From Methylophaga sp. OBS1 (GTDB lineage: Bacteria > Pseudomonadota > Gammaproteobacteria > Nitrosococcales > Methylophagaceae): a stretch of DNA of 64,000 nucleotides. The translations under genes and the position numbers were made by a program. The stretch is taken from assembly GCF_026319365.1 (NCBI RefSeq), contig NZ_JAPDMS010000005.1, positions 1 through 64,000 of the forward strand, written 5' to 3'. How positions within the stretch are numbered: position 1 is the stretch's first letter; every line of letters starts with the position of its first letter. Of this stretch, positions 1-8,508 are shown in pieces. The notes under the pieces were generated by a model. It ran no database searches. It was not told where the DNA came from and saw only the letters and a program-made list of their open reading frames with translations.

Positions 1-7
1 CCGTTTA

Positions 8-124
8 TGCCTGGCGGCCATAGCGAGTTGGCACCACCTGATCCCATCCCGAACTCAGAAGTGAAACAGCTCTGCGCCGATGATAGTGTGGGAGTTCCCA
101 TGTGAAAGTAGGTCACTGCCAGGC
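8..124 (+). rRNA. rrf: 5S ribosomal RNA
   Basis: The segment matches the gammaproteobacterial 5S rRNA pattern from its first TGCCTGGCGGCC to the pairing GCCAGGC end, with the conserved internal block CCGAACTCAGAAGTGAAAC at about 51-69. The ends pair to form helix I. A strong terminator follows within 15 bases. It is therefore the last gene of an rRNA operon whose 16S and 23S genes lie before the window. Confidence 0.95.
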
Positions 125-137
125 TTTAATATAATAG

Positions 138-168
138 AAAAGGCCACTCCGATAGGGGTGGCCTTTTT
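138..168 (+). terminator. Intrinsic terminator of the rRNA operon
   Basis: A GGCCACTCC / GGGGTGGCC stem with a four-base loop is followed by six T residues, just after the 5S gene. It is a textbook rho-independent terminator on the plus strand. Confidence 0.9.
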
Positions 169-190
169 TATTATTTGAAATTTAGGAAGT

Positions 191-411
191 GTGACCTACT
201 TGAACGGAGTGACAAAAACGCCGGGAGCGTTTTTGGACGCCGGAGGCGCCCGAAGGGTCAGCCACAAGGATGGGGCTGATAAAGTAGGTCACCTTTAAGT
301 CCATCCAAAGGCTCATTACGAACACATATCCAGAGAACCATGAATGTTTTTGCACGACCACAGGGAGCCCGCAGGGTCGCCTACATAGATGTGGGCGAAA
401 AAGTAGGTCAC
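191..411 (+). repeat. Two degenerate repeats ending in an 11-mer shared with 5S rRNA
   Basis: The 11-mer AAGTAGGTCAC ends two related units, at 282-292 and 401-411. It also occurs inside the 5S gene at 106-116, and its inverse GTGACCTACTT is at 191-201. Read in one frame, both units give a similar peptide pattern (GARRV, then D.G, then KVGHL), but neither has a convincing ribosome binding site or full gene. The gene-free stretch 169-443 holds only these units. They may be a dispersed repeat or remnants of rRNA-linked recombination. Confidence 0.6.
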
Positions 412-443
412 CTCAATAGTAAGAGCTTGAGCTGTACACGAAC

Positions 444-1250
444 CTATTCTTCCGGCTTCCTAAACCGCAAAGTCATCCGATCACTCTCCCCAATATTTAA
501 ATATTTCTCTCTGTCCTGCTCACCAAGGCGTAATGTCGGTGGCAGCGTCCAAACCCCAGCAGGATAATTTTTGAGATCGTTAGGGTTACTGTTAATTTCA
601 GATTTCGCTTCAAGTACAAAGCCGGATTCTTCTGCCAGTTCAATAACCAGTTGTTCAGTCAGATAGCCAGAGGCATTCATGGTCTGAAGAGATGTGCCGG
701 CGTCAGCCCTGTGGTCAGTCAAGCCCAGGATGCCGCCTGGCTTGAGCACATCGAACATGGCATTAAATACATTTTCGGCAAACCCGCCCTTAACCCAGTT
801 ATGCACATTCCTGAATGTGAGAACGGCATCCGCGCTATTGTCCGGACCGAGCTGCCAGTTGTCTGGCGGGCCGAATGCTATCAGTTTAACCTCATCAAAT
901 TTGTCCGGATGGTCTGCTAACCAGGCCTCATATTCAGCCTTGATATTCTGGCGCCAGCCAGGACCACCTTCAGGGAAGCCAGCAGCAATGAAATCACCAT
1001 CACCCTGTTTTATCCACGGTGCGAGGATTTCCGTATACCAGCCTCTACCGGGCCAGATTTCAATGACAGACATGTCCGGTTTTATGCCGAAGAAATCGAG
1101 GGTTTCAGCGGGATTTCGGTATTGATCTCGATGTTTGTTACTGAGCTTACGATCCGGGTGAGCAAGTAGGGTTTGAATATCAGCACTCAACGTTAACTGA
1201 GGAAGCAGTGCCATACAGACACTCACAAATATAGGAATCAATCGCTTCAT
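444..1250 (-). CDS. Putative exported SAM-dependent methyltransferase-like protein
   Basis: This is a 268-residue protein with a clear signal peptide (residues 1-22: basic start, hydrophobic core, LSA before the mature end). The mature part holds a class I methyltransferase fold. Its SAM-binding motif I is the degenerate VIEIWPGRGWYTEIL at about 61-75, with a later acidic residue and a GGILGLTDHR-like strand near 172-181. Periplasmic location is odd because SAM is cytoplasmic, so it may not be an active SAM enzyme. The family is known in proteobacteria as predicted methyltransferases without a tested substrate. It is a single gene, facing away from the 5S gene. Confidence 0.75.
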   Translation of the reverse strand: MKRLIPIFVSVCMALLPQLTLSADIQTLLAHPDRKLSNKHRDQYRNPAETLDFFGIKPDMSVIEIWPGRGWYTEILAPWIKQGDGDFIAAGFPEGGPGWRQNIKAEYEAWLADHPDKFDEVKLIAFGPPDNWQLGPDNSADAVLTFRNVHNWVKGGFAENVFNAMFDVLKPGGILGLTDHRADAGTSLQTMNASGYLTEQLVIELAEESGFVLEAKSEINSNPNDLKNYPAGVWTLPPTLRLGEQDREKYLNIGESDRMTLRFRKPEE

Positions 1251-1364
1251 AAGTCGCTCATTTGTTGATTAGTCATGAGTAATGACTGACCGCATCTTAG
1301 GCAAATAGTTACAGGGCATTTGGCATGTAAAGCTCACTCAAAATGGGTGCTGATTGAAGACTGT

Positions 1365-1928
1365 CTACATCACATGGTGTTTGCCAACCAGTTTCACCGT
1401 GCTGGCCTGAGGGCCTTGTTCACCCATTTCTTCACTGAACCTGACCTCCATCCCTTCCTCAAGGTTGTCAAAGTCTGCATCAAGCACACTGTTGCGGTGG
1501 AAATAGATATCGCGGCCGGTCGGGGTCAGAATGCGTCCGTAATCTTCCATCGGAAACAGCGCGGTTATTCGGCCATGGGGTGGGATATCATGTGTCTTTA
1601 CTTCGCGGCGCTGCTGACTGGCGTAGGATTTGAGCTGACGCTTCATGGCTTCAAAGGCATCACGTACAGCCACATAGGGATCTTCATGTGCATGGTTTTT
1701 AACCGGATCGCGGCTTACTACCAGTTCCTTGCCGGGCACACGCAGGTCGATGCGGACATGAAACAGATTGCCCTGGTTATGGTTGCGGTTACTCTGTTCG
1801 ACAATAACATCGCAGCTCATGATGCGATCAAAGAATTGTTCAAGGCCGGCGGCTTTTTCGCGGATTTTTGCCTCGAGGGCTTCGGAAGGTGCCATTTGAC
1901 GGAAGGTGATTTGGACGGGTAACTGCAT
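1365..1928 (-). CDS. HPF/RaiA-family ribosome-associated protein with C-terminal cold-shock-like domain
   Basis: The 187-residue protein begins at the ATG at 1928, which has a GGAGGT ribosome binding site; six extra codons upstream have none. Residues 1 to about 105 resemble the HPF/RaiA (S30EA) fold that binds the 30S subunit and promotes hibernation (VQITFRQM start, HVRIDLRVPGKELVVSRDP). Residues about 118-182 resemble a cold-shock OB fold (HGRITALFPMEDYGRI, DIYFHRNSV, EGMEVRF). It is distinct from the short HPF at 20044-20370. It may bind ribosomes and RNA under stress; this is inferred. Confidence 0.82.
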   Translation of the reverse strand: MQLPVQITFRQMAPSEALEAKIREKAAGLEQFFDRIMSCDVIVEQSNRNHNQGNLFHVRIDLRVPGKELVVSRDPVKNHAHEDPYVAVRDAFEAMKRQLKSYASQQRREVKTHDIPPHGRITALFPMEDYGRILTPTGRDIYFHRNSVLDADFDNLEEGMEVRFSEEMGEQGPQASTVKLVGKHHVM

Positions 1929-2105
1929 AACACTTACCTCCAGCATGCGTCTTGAAGTTCTGCCAGCAATGCACAGGGCATCGCCAGTGACAATTTCATG
2001 ATGCGCTTATCACTGGGTCATGTGCAAGCCATGCTGGGCAGTGAATTAGCATTCAAGCACAGTGGCTTTGTTAAGATAGTGTCTGGCTTAAACAGGGTGT
2101 CATCA

Positions 2106-2540
2106 ATGGCGCATATTCAAAAAGCAGATCCTGAAGCTCGCCGCAAAGCGATTAAATCAATTTTGATTGGGCTCGCGGTCGGCACTGTCTTATTTCTCAT
2201 CTTCGACAGTCTGATTGGCAATGTGAATGTCTGGATTGAAGACAATGCCGAACTGCTGGTTGAGCATCATTACCTGGCATTCCTGCTGATGCTGATCCCG
2301 GTGGCGCCGGTGATAGGTCTGAGTATTGTGCTGCTGCGCTATGCCGGCAGGATTATCAAAACGCAAAGATTCCCGCCACCAGATACCCCCGTCATACGTG
2401 ATGTTCGTGTAGTCGAAGGGCAGGCCGCTGTATGGCGCGGACGGATCGCCCAGCTGTTATGCTGGATTATCCTGCTTGCTGCAGCGGCCATCCCATTGCT
2501 GATTTGGACCATCTTTTATGCGGTCAGCGGTATTGCCTGA
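2106..2540 (+). CDS. Hypothetical inner-membrane protein
   Basis: I do not recognise this family. From the ATG at 2106 it is 144 residues, with a basic amphipathic start (MAHIQKADPEARRKAIK) and three likely membrane helices near residues 17-38, 55-78 and 113-140. A longer reading from 1998 adds 36 residues without membrane or domain character and without a better ribosome binding site. It is convergent with the gene ending at 2544. Confidence 0.6.
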   Translation: MAHIQKADPEARRKAIKSILIGLAVGTVLFLIFDSLIGNVNVWIEDNAELLVEHHYLAFLLMLIPVAPVIGLSIVLLRYAGRIIKTQRFPPPDTPVIRDVRVVEGQAAVWRGRIAQLLCWIILLAAAAIPLLIWTIFYAVSGIA

Positions 2541-2543
2541 TAT

Positions 2544-3047
2544 TCAATGCTGTCTGGCCTGCTGGGCCTTTTGAATATTTTCTTTTCTCGCCCGCTGCTG
2601 AGCCGCAGTCGGCTTGTCTTTCTCTGGCACATTCCTGCGTGGTTTTGATTCAAAAATATCACCACGGACACGCCGCGGCACGCTTCGCAGGTTACGCAGT
2701 ACTTTCTGAGTGGATTTTCTGTCGCTGCGTAGATAACCCTGGTCGTCAACATAGGCATCATCTTTATCAATCAACCAGGCATGGGTGGCCCATGAACCGC
2801 TGGAACGGTGGCCTGCCAGTCTCAGAGTGTGGCCATCTTTACCTACGTCATGAGTGCGAAAGCTGGTGAACTGGCTTTTTGGGCGAACGATAATGCGGTA
2901 ATACTCGCCTTCGCCTTTAGTGCCGACATTGGCCCTGTCTGAACCTTCCGGCTGGGAAAGCGAACGCTGGCGTGATGTCATTTCCTGCCAGGTTTTCTGT
3001 GCTTTCTTGATATTTTCTCTGGCTGCTTCTCTTTGTTTCTGAGTCAT
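2544..3047 (-). CDS. Conserved-type hypothetical protein, highly charged
   Basis: This 167-residue protein has a near-perfect Shine-Dalgarno AAGGAGGT before its ATG. Residues about 45-115 form a compact conserved-looking core (GEGEYYRIIVRPKSQFTSFR, then GHRSSGSWATHAWLI). Both ends are Lys/Arg/Gln-rich and helical, with the similar motifs ARENIKKAQ near the start and ARKENIQKAQ near the end. The charge suggests nucleic-acid or ribosome contact, but no function can be assigned. Confidence 0.7.
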   Translation of the reverse strand: MTQKQREAARENIKKAQKTWQEMTSRQRSLSQPEGSDRANVGTKGEGEYYRIIVRPKSQFTSFRTHDVGKDGHTLRLAGHRSSGSWATHAWLIDKDDAYVDDQGYLRSDRKSTQKVLRNLRSVPRRVRGDIFESKPRRNVPEKDKPTAAQQRARKENIQKAQQARQH

Positions 3048-3138
3048 GCTGACCTCCTTTAAGGATGTCTATCTAACTCGATCGTTTTCAGCCTATCAGA
3101 TTCCAGCGATGCTTAAAAATGCATCAGTTTATGCTTCA

Positions 3139-3501
3139 TTAACTATCGATATAGTGCTTTTCCTGAAAGCGGGGAGAGCAGATAGCTAGAAAGATCAGAT
3201 CTTTATCGCCAGGATTGCTGATTCGCTGTCTGATTTGGGGCGGAATCAACACGACATCACCGGTTTTGACCCTTTTTGGTGCGTCATCGCCGACTTCGAC
3301 ATCACCTTCACCTTCGAGAATCACATAGCGTTCTGTCGTCCCACTGAGCCGGTGCCAGGCTGTGGTGACGTCCGGCGTCACTTTGACGCGGGCAATTGAC
3401 ACATTCGGATCATGCGGGTCATTGGATAATTCGTTAATAAAGCAGCCTTCGACAAAGAAATACTCTCGGCCCGGATCGAAGTATTTGATATAACTGGTCA
3501 T
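3139..3501 (-). CDS. Cupin-domain protein
   Basis: A single cupin barrel of 120 residues starting at the ATG at 3501. The metal-binding region is AWHRLSGTTERYVILEGEG (about 49-67), followed by GDVVLIPPQIRQRISN. Only part of the usual His-rich metal site is present (H50, and E57 in the TTERY block). Similar small cupins are often annotated as mannose-6-phosphate isomerase-like without a proven substrate. A longer reading to 3621 would overlap the plus-strand gene's upstream region and gives no cupin sequence. Confidence 0.75.
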   Translation of the reverse strand: MTSYIKYFDPGREYFFVEGCFINELSNDPHDPNVSIARVKVTPDVTTAWHRLSGTTERYVILEGEGDVEVGDDAPKRVKTGDVVLIPPQIRQRISNPGDKDLIFLAICSPRFQEKHYIDS

Positions 3502-3639
3502 GCGCCGATAGTAATGGGTTTTTGCACGGAAGAGAATCAAATTCTGCGGATCTGATTTTCTATCTGACTGATGAGCTTGATAAATTCTGGCATCAGTTAT
3601 GCAAAAGCTTGTATGACACAACTCGCTGAGAGGTGCGCT

Positions 3640-4365
3640 ATGAGATGGTTCCTGCTACTCATGTCCCTGGTCTTCCCCAGTGCCCAGGCAGATGATTTTA
3701 TCCCATGGAGTCGGGTTGTATTATCAGGTGGTGTGCATACCATGATGGGATTTGCGCCGCCGGAGCTGCGCCGTGCTGATGTGCTCAATATTTTTATTGA
3801 AGGTGATGGCAGGCCCGGTGTCGCCCTGAAGCTGGCCCAGGAAATCGGTGCAAACAGCGTCTACATTGGTCGCCCATGCCAATACCTGCGTGCGAATCGA
3901 ATGAATACCTGTGGTAAGGACGTATGGACCTCTCACCGCTATTCAGGTCAGGTGATTCGCTCAATGAACCGAGCCATTTCGGCGATGAAAATCCGTTACC
4001 AGGCTAAACAGGTTCGTCTGATAGGCTTTTCCGGTGGCGGTACTGTCGCGAGCATTGTTGCGGCCGTGCGTGATGATGTGGATCTGCTTGTCACCGTGGC
4101 CGGTAATCTGGACCATAAGCGCTGGACGGACTTCAATCAAATTGATCCACTGGATGGCTCACTCAACCCCATCAACTTCAGCGAAGCGCTGGAAGCCGTT
4201 CCGCAGATCCACCTAATCGGCGAACGCGATGATGTTGTCCCGGGCTCGGTACTGACATCGTATCTTTCGCATATGAAAACACTGGACAATGTACAAAGCT
4301 ATATCGTGGTGGGCGCCGACCATACCTGCTGCTGGTCACTGGCACTGGCAGATGTTTTGAACTAG
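3640..4365 (+). CDS. Exported alpha/beta-hydrolase
   Basis: The preferred ATG at 3640 has a GAGAGGT ribosome binding site and opens directly into a signal peptide (MRWFLLLMSLVFPSAQA), giving 241 residues. The nucleophile elbow GFSGGG lies near residues 129-134. A candidate acid (GERDDVV) and the histidine in GADHTCCW near the C-terminus complete a Ser-Asp-His triad. The mature protein carries Cys pairs (RPCQYL..NTCG), fitting a periplasmic disulfide. The substrate is unknown; it could be an esterase or lipase-like enzyme. Confidence 0.75.
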   Translation: MRWFLLLMSLVFPSAQADDFIPWSRVVLSGGVHTMMGFAPPELRRADVLNIFIEGDGRPGVALKLAQEIGANSVYIGRPCQYLRANRMNTCGKDVWTSHRYSGQVIRSMNRAISAMKIRYQAKQVRLIGFSGGGTVASIVAAVRDDVDLLVTVAGNLDHKRWTDFNQIDPLDGSLNPINFSEALEAVPQIHLIGERDDVVPGSVLTSYLSHMKTLDNVQSYIVVGADHTCCWSLALADVLN

Positions 4366-4370
4366 AAAAG

Positions 4371-4397
4371 AAAAAGCCCCTCGGGAAGGGGCTTTTT
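4371..4397. terminator. Bidirectional intrinsic terminator
   Basis: AAAAAGCCCCT-CGGGA-AGGGGCTTTTT reads as a terminator in both directions. It closes the plus-strand hydrolase gene and the minus-strand pqqA. Confidence 0.88.
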
Positions 4398-4421
4398 CCG
4401 GGTGAGAAGGATATAAAGCAA

Positions 4422-4493
4422 CTAGCGGTTGCAGATGTACATGGTCACTTCAAATCCATAACGCATATCTGAGTATTCTGGTTTAGTCCACAT
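4422..4493 (-). CDS. pqqA: PqqA, precursor peptide of the cofactor PQQ
   Basis: A 23-residue ORF starts MWTKPEY and ends VTMYICNR, matching the PqqA family. It has the invariant Glu15 and Tyr19 spaced by three residues; these are cross-linked by PqqE to build pyrroloquinoline quinone. An AGGAGA ribosome binding site sits at the correct distance, and a terminator follows 24 bases after the stop. No pqqB, C, D or E gene is in the window, so this is a free-standing copy. PQQ serves periplasmic methanol dehydrogenases, which fits a methylotroph. The Cys at position 21 is unusual for the family as I know it. Confidence 0.93.
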   Translation of the reverse strand: MWTKPEYSDMRYGFEVTMYICNR

Positions 4494-4617
4494 GGTTCTC
4501 TCTCCTGTTAAGGTTATATAAAACGCCGGGGTTTCCCTGAAGCGTTGATTGAATTATGGCGTGGACTCATTATCAAGTCTAACGATTAAATCAGATTAAT
4601 ATTATCGTAAAATACGA

Positions 4618-5571
4618 TTATTGACTCGCCAGCCAGTCGTCATCTGATTCTTCATTCATGCCTTCAAACAGGTAAGTTGAGAGATACCGTTCACCGGTAT
4701 CAGGCAGCATGGCCAGAATGCTTGAGCCGTTTTCTGCTTTCTCTGCAACCTTCATCGCTGCCGCCAGCGTGCCACCACAGGAGAGGCCAACAAAAATGCC
4801 TTCTTCACTGGCCAGGCGCAGCGCCCAGTGCTTGGCTTCTTCATCGGTGACGGGATAGAGTTCATCATAGACATCACGATTGAGCACATCAGGCACAAAA
4901 TCCGGGGTCCAGCCCTGAATCTTATGTGGGTTCCAGTCACCACCAGCCAGCATTGACGCGGCAGCAGGCTCGGTCGCGACCACTTTGGTGTCAGGACGTG
5001 CGAGTTTGATCATTTCACCGGCACCGGTCAAAGTACCGCCGGTGCCCCAGCCGGAGACCCAGTAATCGAGGCGCTTGCCGGCAAAGTCCCGCAAAATCTC
5101 AGGCCCTGTGGTGTTTCTGTGGTAAGCCGGATTAGCCGGGTTTTCGAATTGACGCGCCAGAAACCAGCCATGTTTCTTTGCCAGTTCTTCGGCTTTCTTG
5201 ACCATACCGGTGCCTTTTTCTGCTGCCGGCGTCAGAATGACCTTGGCACCCAGGGCGCGCATAATTTTGCGGCGTTCTACCGAGAAGGTTTCCACCATGG
5301 TGGCAACAAAAGGATAACCCTTGGCAGCGCAGACCATGGCCAGTGCGATACCGGTGTTGCCGGAGGTCGCTTCAACGACTGTCTGGCCGGGTTTGAGCAC
5401 GCCGCGCTTTTCAGCATCATCGATGACCGCAAAGGCGAGTCGGTCCTTAACCGAACCCATCGGGTTGAATGATTCGACCTTGACGTACATATCGACATGG
5501 TCGGGTGCGATATTATTGAGGCGGACAACGGGCGTGTTGCCGATAGTATCGAGAATGCTGTTGTAAATCAT
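4618..5571 (-). CDS. cysK: Cysteine synthase (O-acetylserine sulfhydrylase)
   Basis: This 317-residue fold-type II PLP enzyme makes cysteine from O-acetylserine and sulfide. It shows the Schiff-base lysine in MGSVKDR (about 38-44), the substrate loop TSGNTG (about 69-74), the phosphate-cup GTGGTLTG (about 176-183) and the C-terminal MLPDTGERYLST. The KIQGW segment fits CysK better than CysM. It stands alone, followed by pqqA after 124 bases. A small palindrome (ATCGTA..TACGAT) overlaps its stop codon. Confidence 0.93.
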   Translation of the reverse strand: MIYNSILDTIGNTPVVRLNNIAPDHVDMYVKVESFNPMGSVKDRLAFAVIDDAEKRGVLKPGQTVVEATSGNTGIALAMVCAAKGYPFVATMVETFSVERRKIMRALGAKVILTPAAEKGTGMVKKAEELAKKHGWFLARQFENPANPAYHRNTTGPEILRDFAGKRLDYWVSGWGTGGTLTGAGEMIKLARPDTKVVATEPAAASMLAGGDWNPHKIQGWTPDFVPDVLNRDVYDELYPVTDEEAKHWALRLASEEGIFVGLSCGGTLAAAMKVAEKAENGSSILAMLPDTGERYLSTYLFEGMNEESDDDWLASQ

Positions 5572-5684
5572 AGCTACAGTGTCTTATTGGAAAGTCGAAT
5601 AGCAAGCTTACATTAATTTGTGCCCGGGAAAAAATGTCAGGCAGCTTGGATCACCTGATGCCTGTCAAGGCAGACAAAACAGCC

Positions 5685-5900
5685 TTATAACTCGCCGTTT
5701 TCATAGTCCTCAATCAGCGCTTCAGCACGGGCTTGATCGTCCTCGTGGACAAACACATGGGCAAAGTCGGCCGCAGGCAGATCGCCCACGGCGCCCTGTA
5801 AATAATGACCACCGACATGACAGTCGATGTCATGACTCTTGAGCATGCCCGCGACGATATGGGCTTCCAGAATATTATTGGCACGAAACACCAATTGCAT
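5685..5900 (-). CDS. DUF2007 family small protein
   Basis: A 71-residue protein with the DUF2007 pattern: an N-terminal beta-alpha unit (LVFRANNILEAHIVAGMLKS), the GGHYLQGAVGDLP block and a basic/acidic helix at the end. The family is a small ferredoxin-like fold often called a putative signal-transducing protein; its role is unknown. It lies between the CBS protein and cysK, all on the minus strand with more than 100 bases between them. Confidence 0.8.
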   Translation of the reverse strand: MQLVFRANNILEAHIVAGMLKSHDIDCHVGGHYLQGAVGDLPAADFAHVFVHEDDQARAEALIEDYENGEL

Positions 5901-6001
5901 AAAAAGCTCCGGTTGCTGGGCCTGTCGTTTTGAGTGTAGCGCGTTATGGGGACAAAAACAGCTACCGAAGTAGCTGTTCTATTTGATGCACAGGCCCAGG
6001 T

Positions 6002-6466
6002 TTAGTTGGGGCTGCTGACGTGGATCTGCTGTTTGGTGGATTGTTTGGCCGGCTTTTTGTGGCTTTCGATATTGGCCGTCTTTTCCAGTGCTTTGAGAAT
6101 ATTCTGGCGGGTGATTGAGCCGACCAGACGATTGTCTTTGACCACCGGCAGACATTTGAAAGCGGTTTGAAGAAAAGTTTCGGCGACTTCAATGATTGAG
6201 GCTTCAACATCGACGGTCTGGCAGCCCTCATGCATGAATTCGGCGACTTTGCCGGCTGCTTCACCCTGGTAAGCTGCATTGAGCGCGACCTGCATGCAGT
6301 CCTTTTCTGACAGGAATCCGATCAGGTTGCCGTGATGATCAATGACCGGGGCACCGGAAATCTTGAACTCAATCAATTGATGAATCGCACGCAGCACATC
6401 CATATCCGGTGTGAAGGTGATTTTGGTGCCATTCATATAGTCTTTAACTTTCAACGGTGCGAGCAT
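6002..6466 (-). CDS. CBS-domain pair protein
   Basis: The 154-residue protein consists almost wholly of two CBS domains (about 8-60 and 75-130: VKDYMNG..DMDVLRAIHQL, AEFMHEGCQTVDVEASIIEVAETF). Such free pairs bind adenosyl ligands and usually regulate a partner. The last 20 residues are basic and Gln/Thr-rich. It lies 18 bases after nqrM, so it is probably co-transcribed with the nqr operon. Its target is unknown. Confidence 0.85.
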   Translation of the reverse strand: MLAPLKVKDYMNGTKITFTPDMDVLRAIHQLIEFKISGAPVIDHHGNLIGFLSEKDCMQVALNAAYQGEAAGKVAEFMHEGCQTVDVEASIIEVAETFLQTAFKCLPVVKDNRLVGSITRQNILKALEKTANIESHKKPAKQSTKQQIHVSSPN

Positions 6467-6484
6467 GGCTTCTCTCCTGTGACC

Positions 6485-6682
6485 TTATTGTTGTTCTGCT
6501 TTACGGCGGGCACATTCCTCTTTTTCCTCAAGAGAGCAGGCACCGCCGCAGCTACCACCCAAACCGACCTGGTTGAGACCGCCACAACTGCCCTTGATCG
6601 ATGAACGACCAAACAGGACGCCGATAGCCATGCCGGCAACGACGAGCAGCAGTATTACAAAGGTGGCGATAAAGGTAGTCAT
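6485..6682 (-). CDS. nqrM: NqrM, Na+-NQR maturation protein
   Basis: A 65-residue protein with an N-terminal membrane helix (about 5-25) and a cysteine-rich tail (GSCGG, GGSCGGAC, EECARR). This matches NqrM (formerly DUF539), which is needed to insert iron into the NqrD/NqrE centre of the sodium-pumping NADH:quinone reductase. It directly abuts nqrF, as in Vibrio-type operons. Confidence 0.92.
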   Translation of the reverse strand: MTTFIATFVILLLVVAGMAIGVLFGRSSIKGSCGGLNQVGLGGSCGGACSLEEKEECARRKAEQQ

Positions 6683-7900
6683 TTAGCCTCCAAAGTCGTC
6701 AAGCAGGATATTCTCACGCTCGACACCCAGATCTTCCAGCATGCTGATCACGGCAGCATTCATCATTGGCGGACCACAGATATAGAACTCGCAGTCTTCC
6801 GGTGCCGGATGATCTTTCAGGTAATTGTCATACAGCACATTATGGATAAAGCCAGTGTACCCCTGCCAGTTATCTTCGGGAAGTGGGTCGGACAGGGCAA
6901 CATTCCAGGTAAAGTTATCGTTTTCTGAAGCCAGTTGATCGAAATCTTCGGTGTAGAACATTTCACGCAGACTACGGGCACCGTACCAGAAGGTCATCTT
7001 GCGCTTGCTCTTCAAACGGCCCAGCTGGTCGAAGATATGCGAACGCATCGGCGCCATACCGGCACCACCACCGATGAACACCATTTCTTTGTCGGTATCT
7101 TTGGCAAAGAATTCACCGAAGGGACCGGAAATCGTGACTTTATCACCCGGTTTCAGATCAAAGATATAGGAAGACATCTGGCCCGGTGGAATATCGTCCT
7201 GATCCGGCGGTGGCGAGGCAATCCGCACGTTGAGCATAACGATGCCTTTCTCCAGTGGATAGTTGGCCATGGAATAGGCGCGCACCACATCTTCTTTGAC
7301 CACGGACTTGTAACGCCACATATCGTAACGGTCCCAGTCGCCACGGTAATCGTCTTCAATGGTGAAGTTCTTATATTCCACCGTGTGCGGCGGACATTCA
7401 ATCTGAATAAAGCCACCGGCGCGGAAGTTAACGTCTTCGCCTTCCGGCAGTTCCAGCACCAGTTCCTTGATGAAGGTCGCCACGTTATGGTTGGAGCGAA
7501 CGGTACACTCCCATTTCTTAACACCGAAGACCTCTTCCGGCACTTCGATTTTCATATCCTGCTTGACCGAGACCTGACAGGACAGACGCTCACCGTCGTG
7601 CGCTTCGCGTTTGGTAATGTGGGATTCTTCAGTGGGCAGAATGGAGCCGCCGCCCTCAAAAATCTTGACCTTGCACTGACCGCAGGTACCGCCGCCACCA
7701 CAGGCAGATGACACAAACAGATCGGCATCCGCCAGCGCGCCCAGCAGTTTGCTGCCCGGCTTGGTTTTGATGGTCTTCTCATCATTGATGATGATATTGA
7801 CATCACCGGTGGAGACCAGACGTGAGCGTGCGCCCAGGATCAGGAACACCAGGGCCATGATGATCAGGGTGAAAAGTACGATACCAAGTATGATTTCCAT
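6683..7900 (-). CDS. nqrF: Na+-translocating NADH:quinone reductase subunit F
   Basis: NqrF takes electrons from NADH through FAD to a 2Fe-2S centre. The 405-residue protein has an N-terminal membrane helix (1-25), a ferredoxin domain with the cluster motif [10 protein letters not shown] plus a later Cys in RLSCQV, an FAD domain with RAYSMANYP, and an NADH domain with [11 protein letters not shown] and a C-terminal CGPPMMN. Its start overlaps the nqrE stop by one base, indicating coupled translation. Confidence 0.96.
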   Translation of the reverse strand: MEIILGIVLFTLIIMALVFLILGARSRLVSTGDVNIIINDEKTIKTKPGSKLLGALADADLFVSSACGGGGTCGQCKVKIFEGGGSILPTEESHITKREAHDGERLSCQVSVKQDMKIEVPEEVFGVKKWECTVRSNHNVATFIKELVLELPEGEDVNFRAGGFIQIECPPHTVEYKNFTIEDDYRGDWDRYDMWRYKSVVKEDVVRAYSMANYPLEKGIVMLNVRIASPPPDQDDIPPGQMSSYIFDLKPGDKVTISGPFGEFFAKDTDKEMVFIGGGAGMAPMRSHIFDQLGRLKSKRKMTFWYGARSLREMFYTEDFDQLASENDNFTWNVALSDPLPEDNWQGYTGFIHNVLYDNYLKDHPAPEDCEFYICGPPMMNAAVISMLEDLGVERENILLDDFGG

Positions 7901-8508
7901 TACAGCTGTATCCCCGAAAATGACATAAATCCAAGCGCCATCAGGCCCGCGGTAATGAAGGTGATACCCAGACCCTGCAGCCCGTCAGGCACGTCGGAGT
8001 ATTTGAGCTTCTCGCGAATACCGGCAATCGCAGTAATCGCCAGTGCCCAGCCGAAGCCACTACCAAGACCGTAAGTGACGCTCTCTGCGAAGTTGTAATC
8101 ACGCTCTACCATGAACAGGGTGCCGCCGAGGATGGCGCAGTTTACGGTAATCAGTGGCAGGAAAATGCCGAGGGCGTTGTACAGAGCCGGTACATACTTA
8201 TCCATCGCCATTTCCAGGATTTGTACCATCGCAGCAATCACGCCGATATAACTGATGAGACCCAAAAAGCTCAGATCCACTTCCGGCAGACCGGCCCAGG
8301 CCAGTGCACCGTCTTTGAGTAGATACTGATAAATCAGGTTATTGGCCGGCACCGTGATGGTTTGTACCAGAATCACAGCGATGCCCAGACCCAGTGCGGT
8401 TTCGATTTTCTTGGAGACCGCCAGGAAAGTACACATGCCCAGGAAGAAGGCCAGCGCCAGGTTCTCGACGAAAATCGCCCGCATAAAGAGGCTCAGGTAT
8501 TGTTCCAT
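7900..8508 (-). CDS. nqrE: Na+-translocating NADH:quinone reductase subunit E
   Basis: The 202-residue hydrophobic protein has six predicted membrane helices. NqrE and NqrD are homologous and share an intramembrane iron site; conserved Cys residues are seen in FLGMCTF (near 26) and NCAILGG (near 120). It follows nqrD without a gap. Confidence 0.95.
   Translation of the reverse strand: MEQYLSLFMRAIFVENLALAFFLGMCTFLAVSKKIETALGLGIAVILVQTITVPANNLIYQYLLKDGALAWAGLPEVDLSFLGLISYIGVIAAMVQILEMAMDKYVPALYNALGIFLPLITVNCAILGGTLFMVERDYNFAESVTYGLGSGFGWALAITAIAGIREKLKYSDVPDGLQGLGITFITAGLMALGFMSFSGIQL

Noticed and set aside
340..567. A plus-strand 75-codon frame after the rRNA operon
   Set aside because: It covers a degenerate repeat and then the 3' end of the methyltransferase gene in antisense; the peptide similarity to the neighbouring repeat is explained by the DNA repeat.
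6935..7711. A 258-codon open frame antisense to nqrF
   Set aside because: The nqrF frame carries all catalytic motifs; the opposite frame shows no domain or ribosome binding site.
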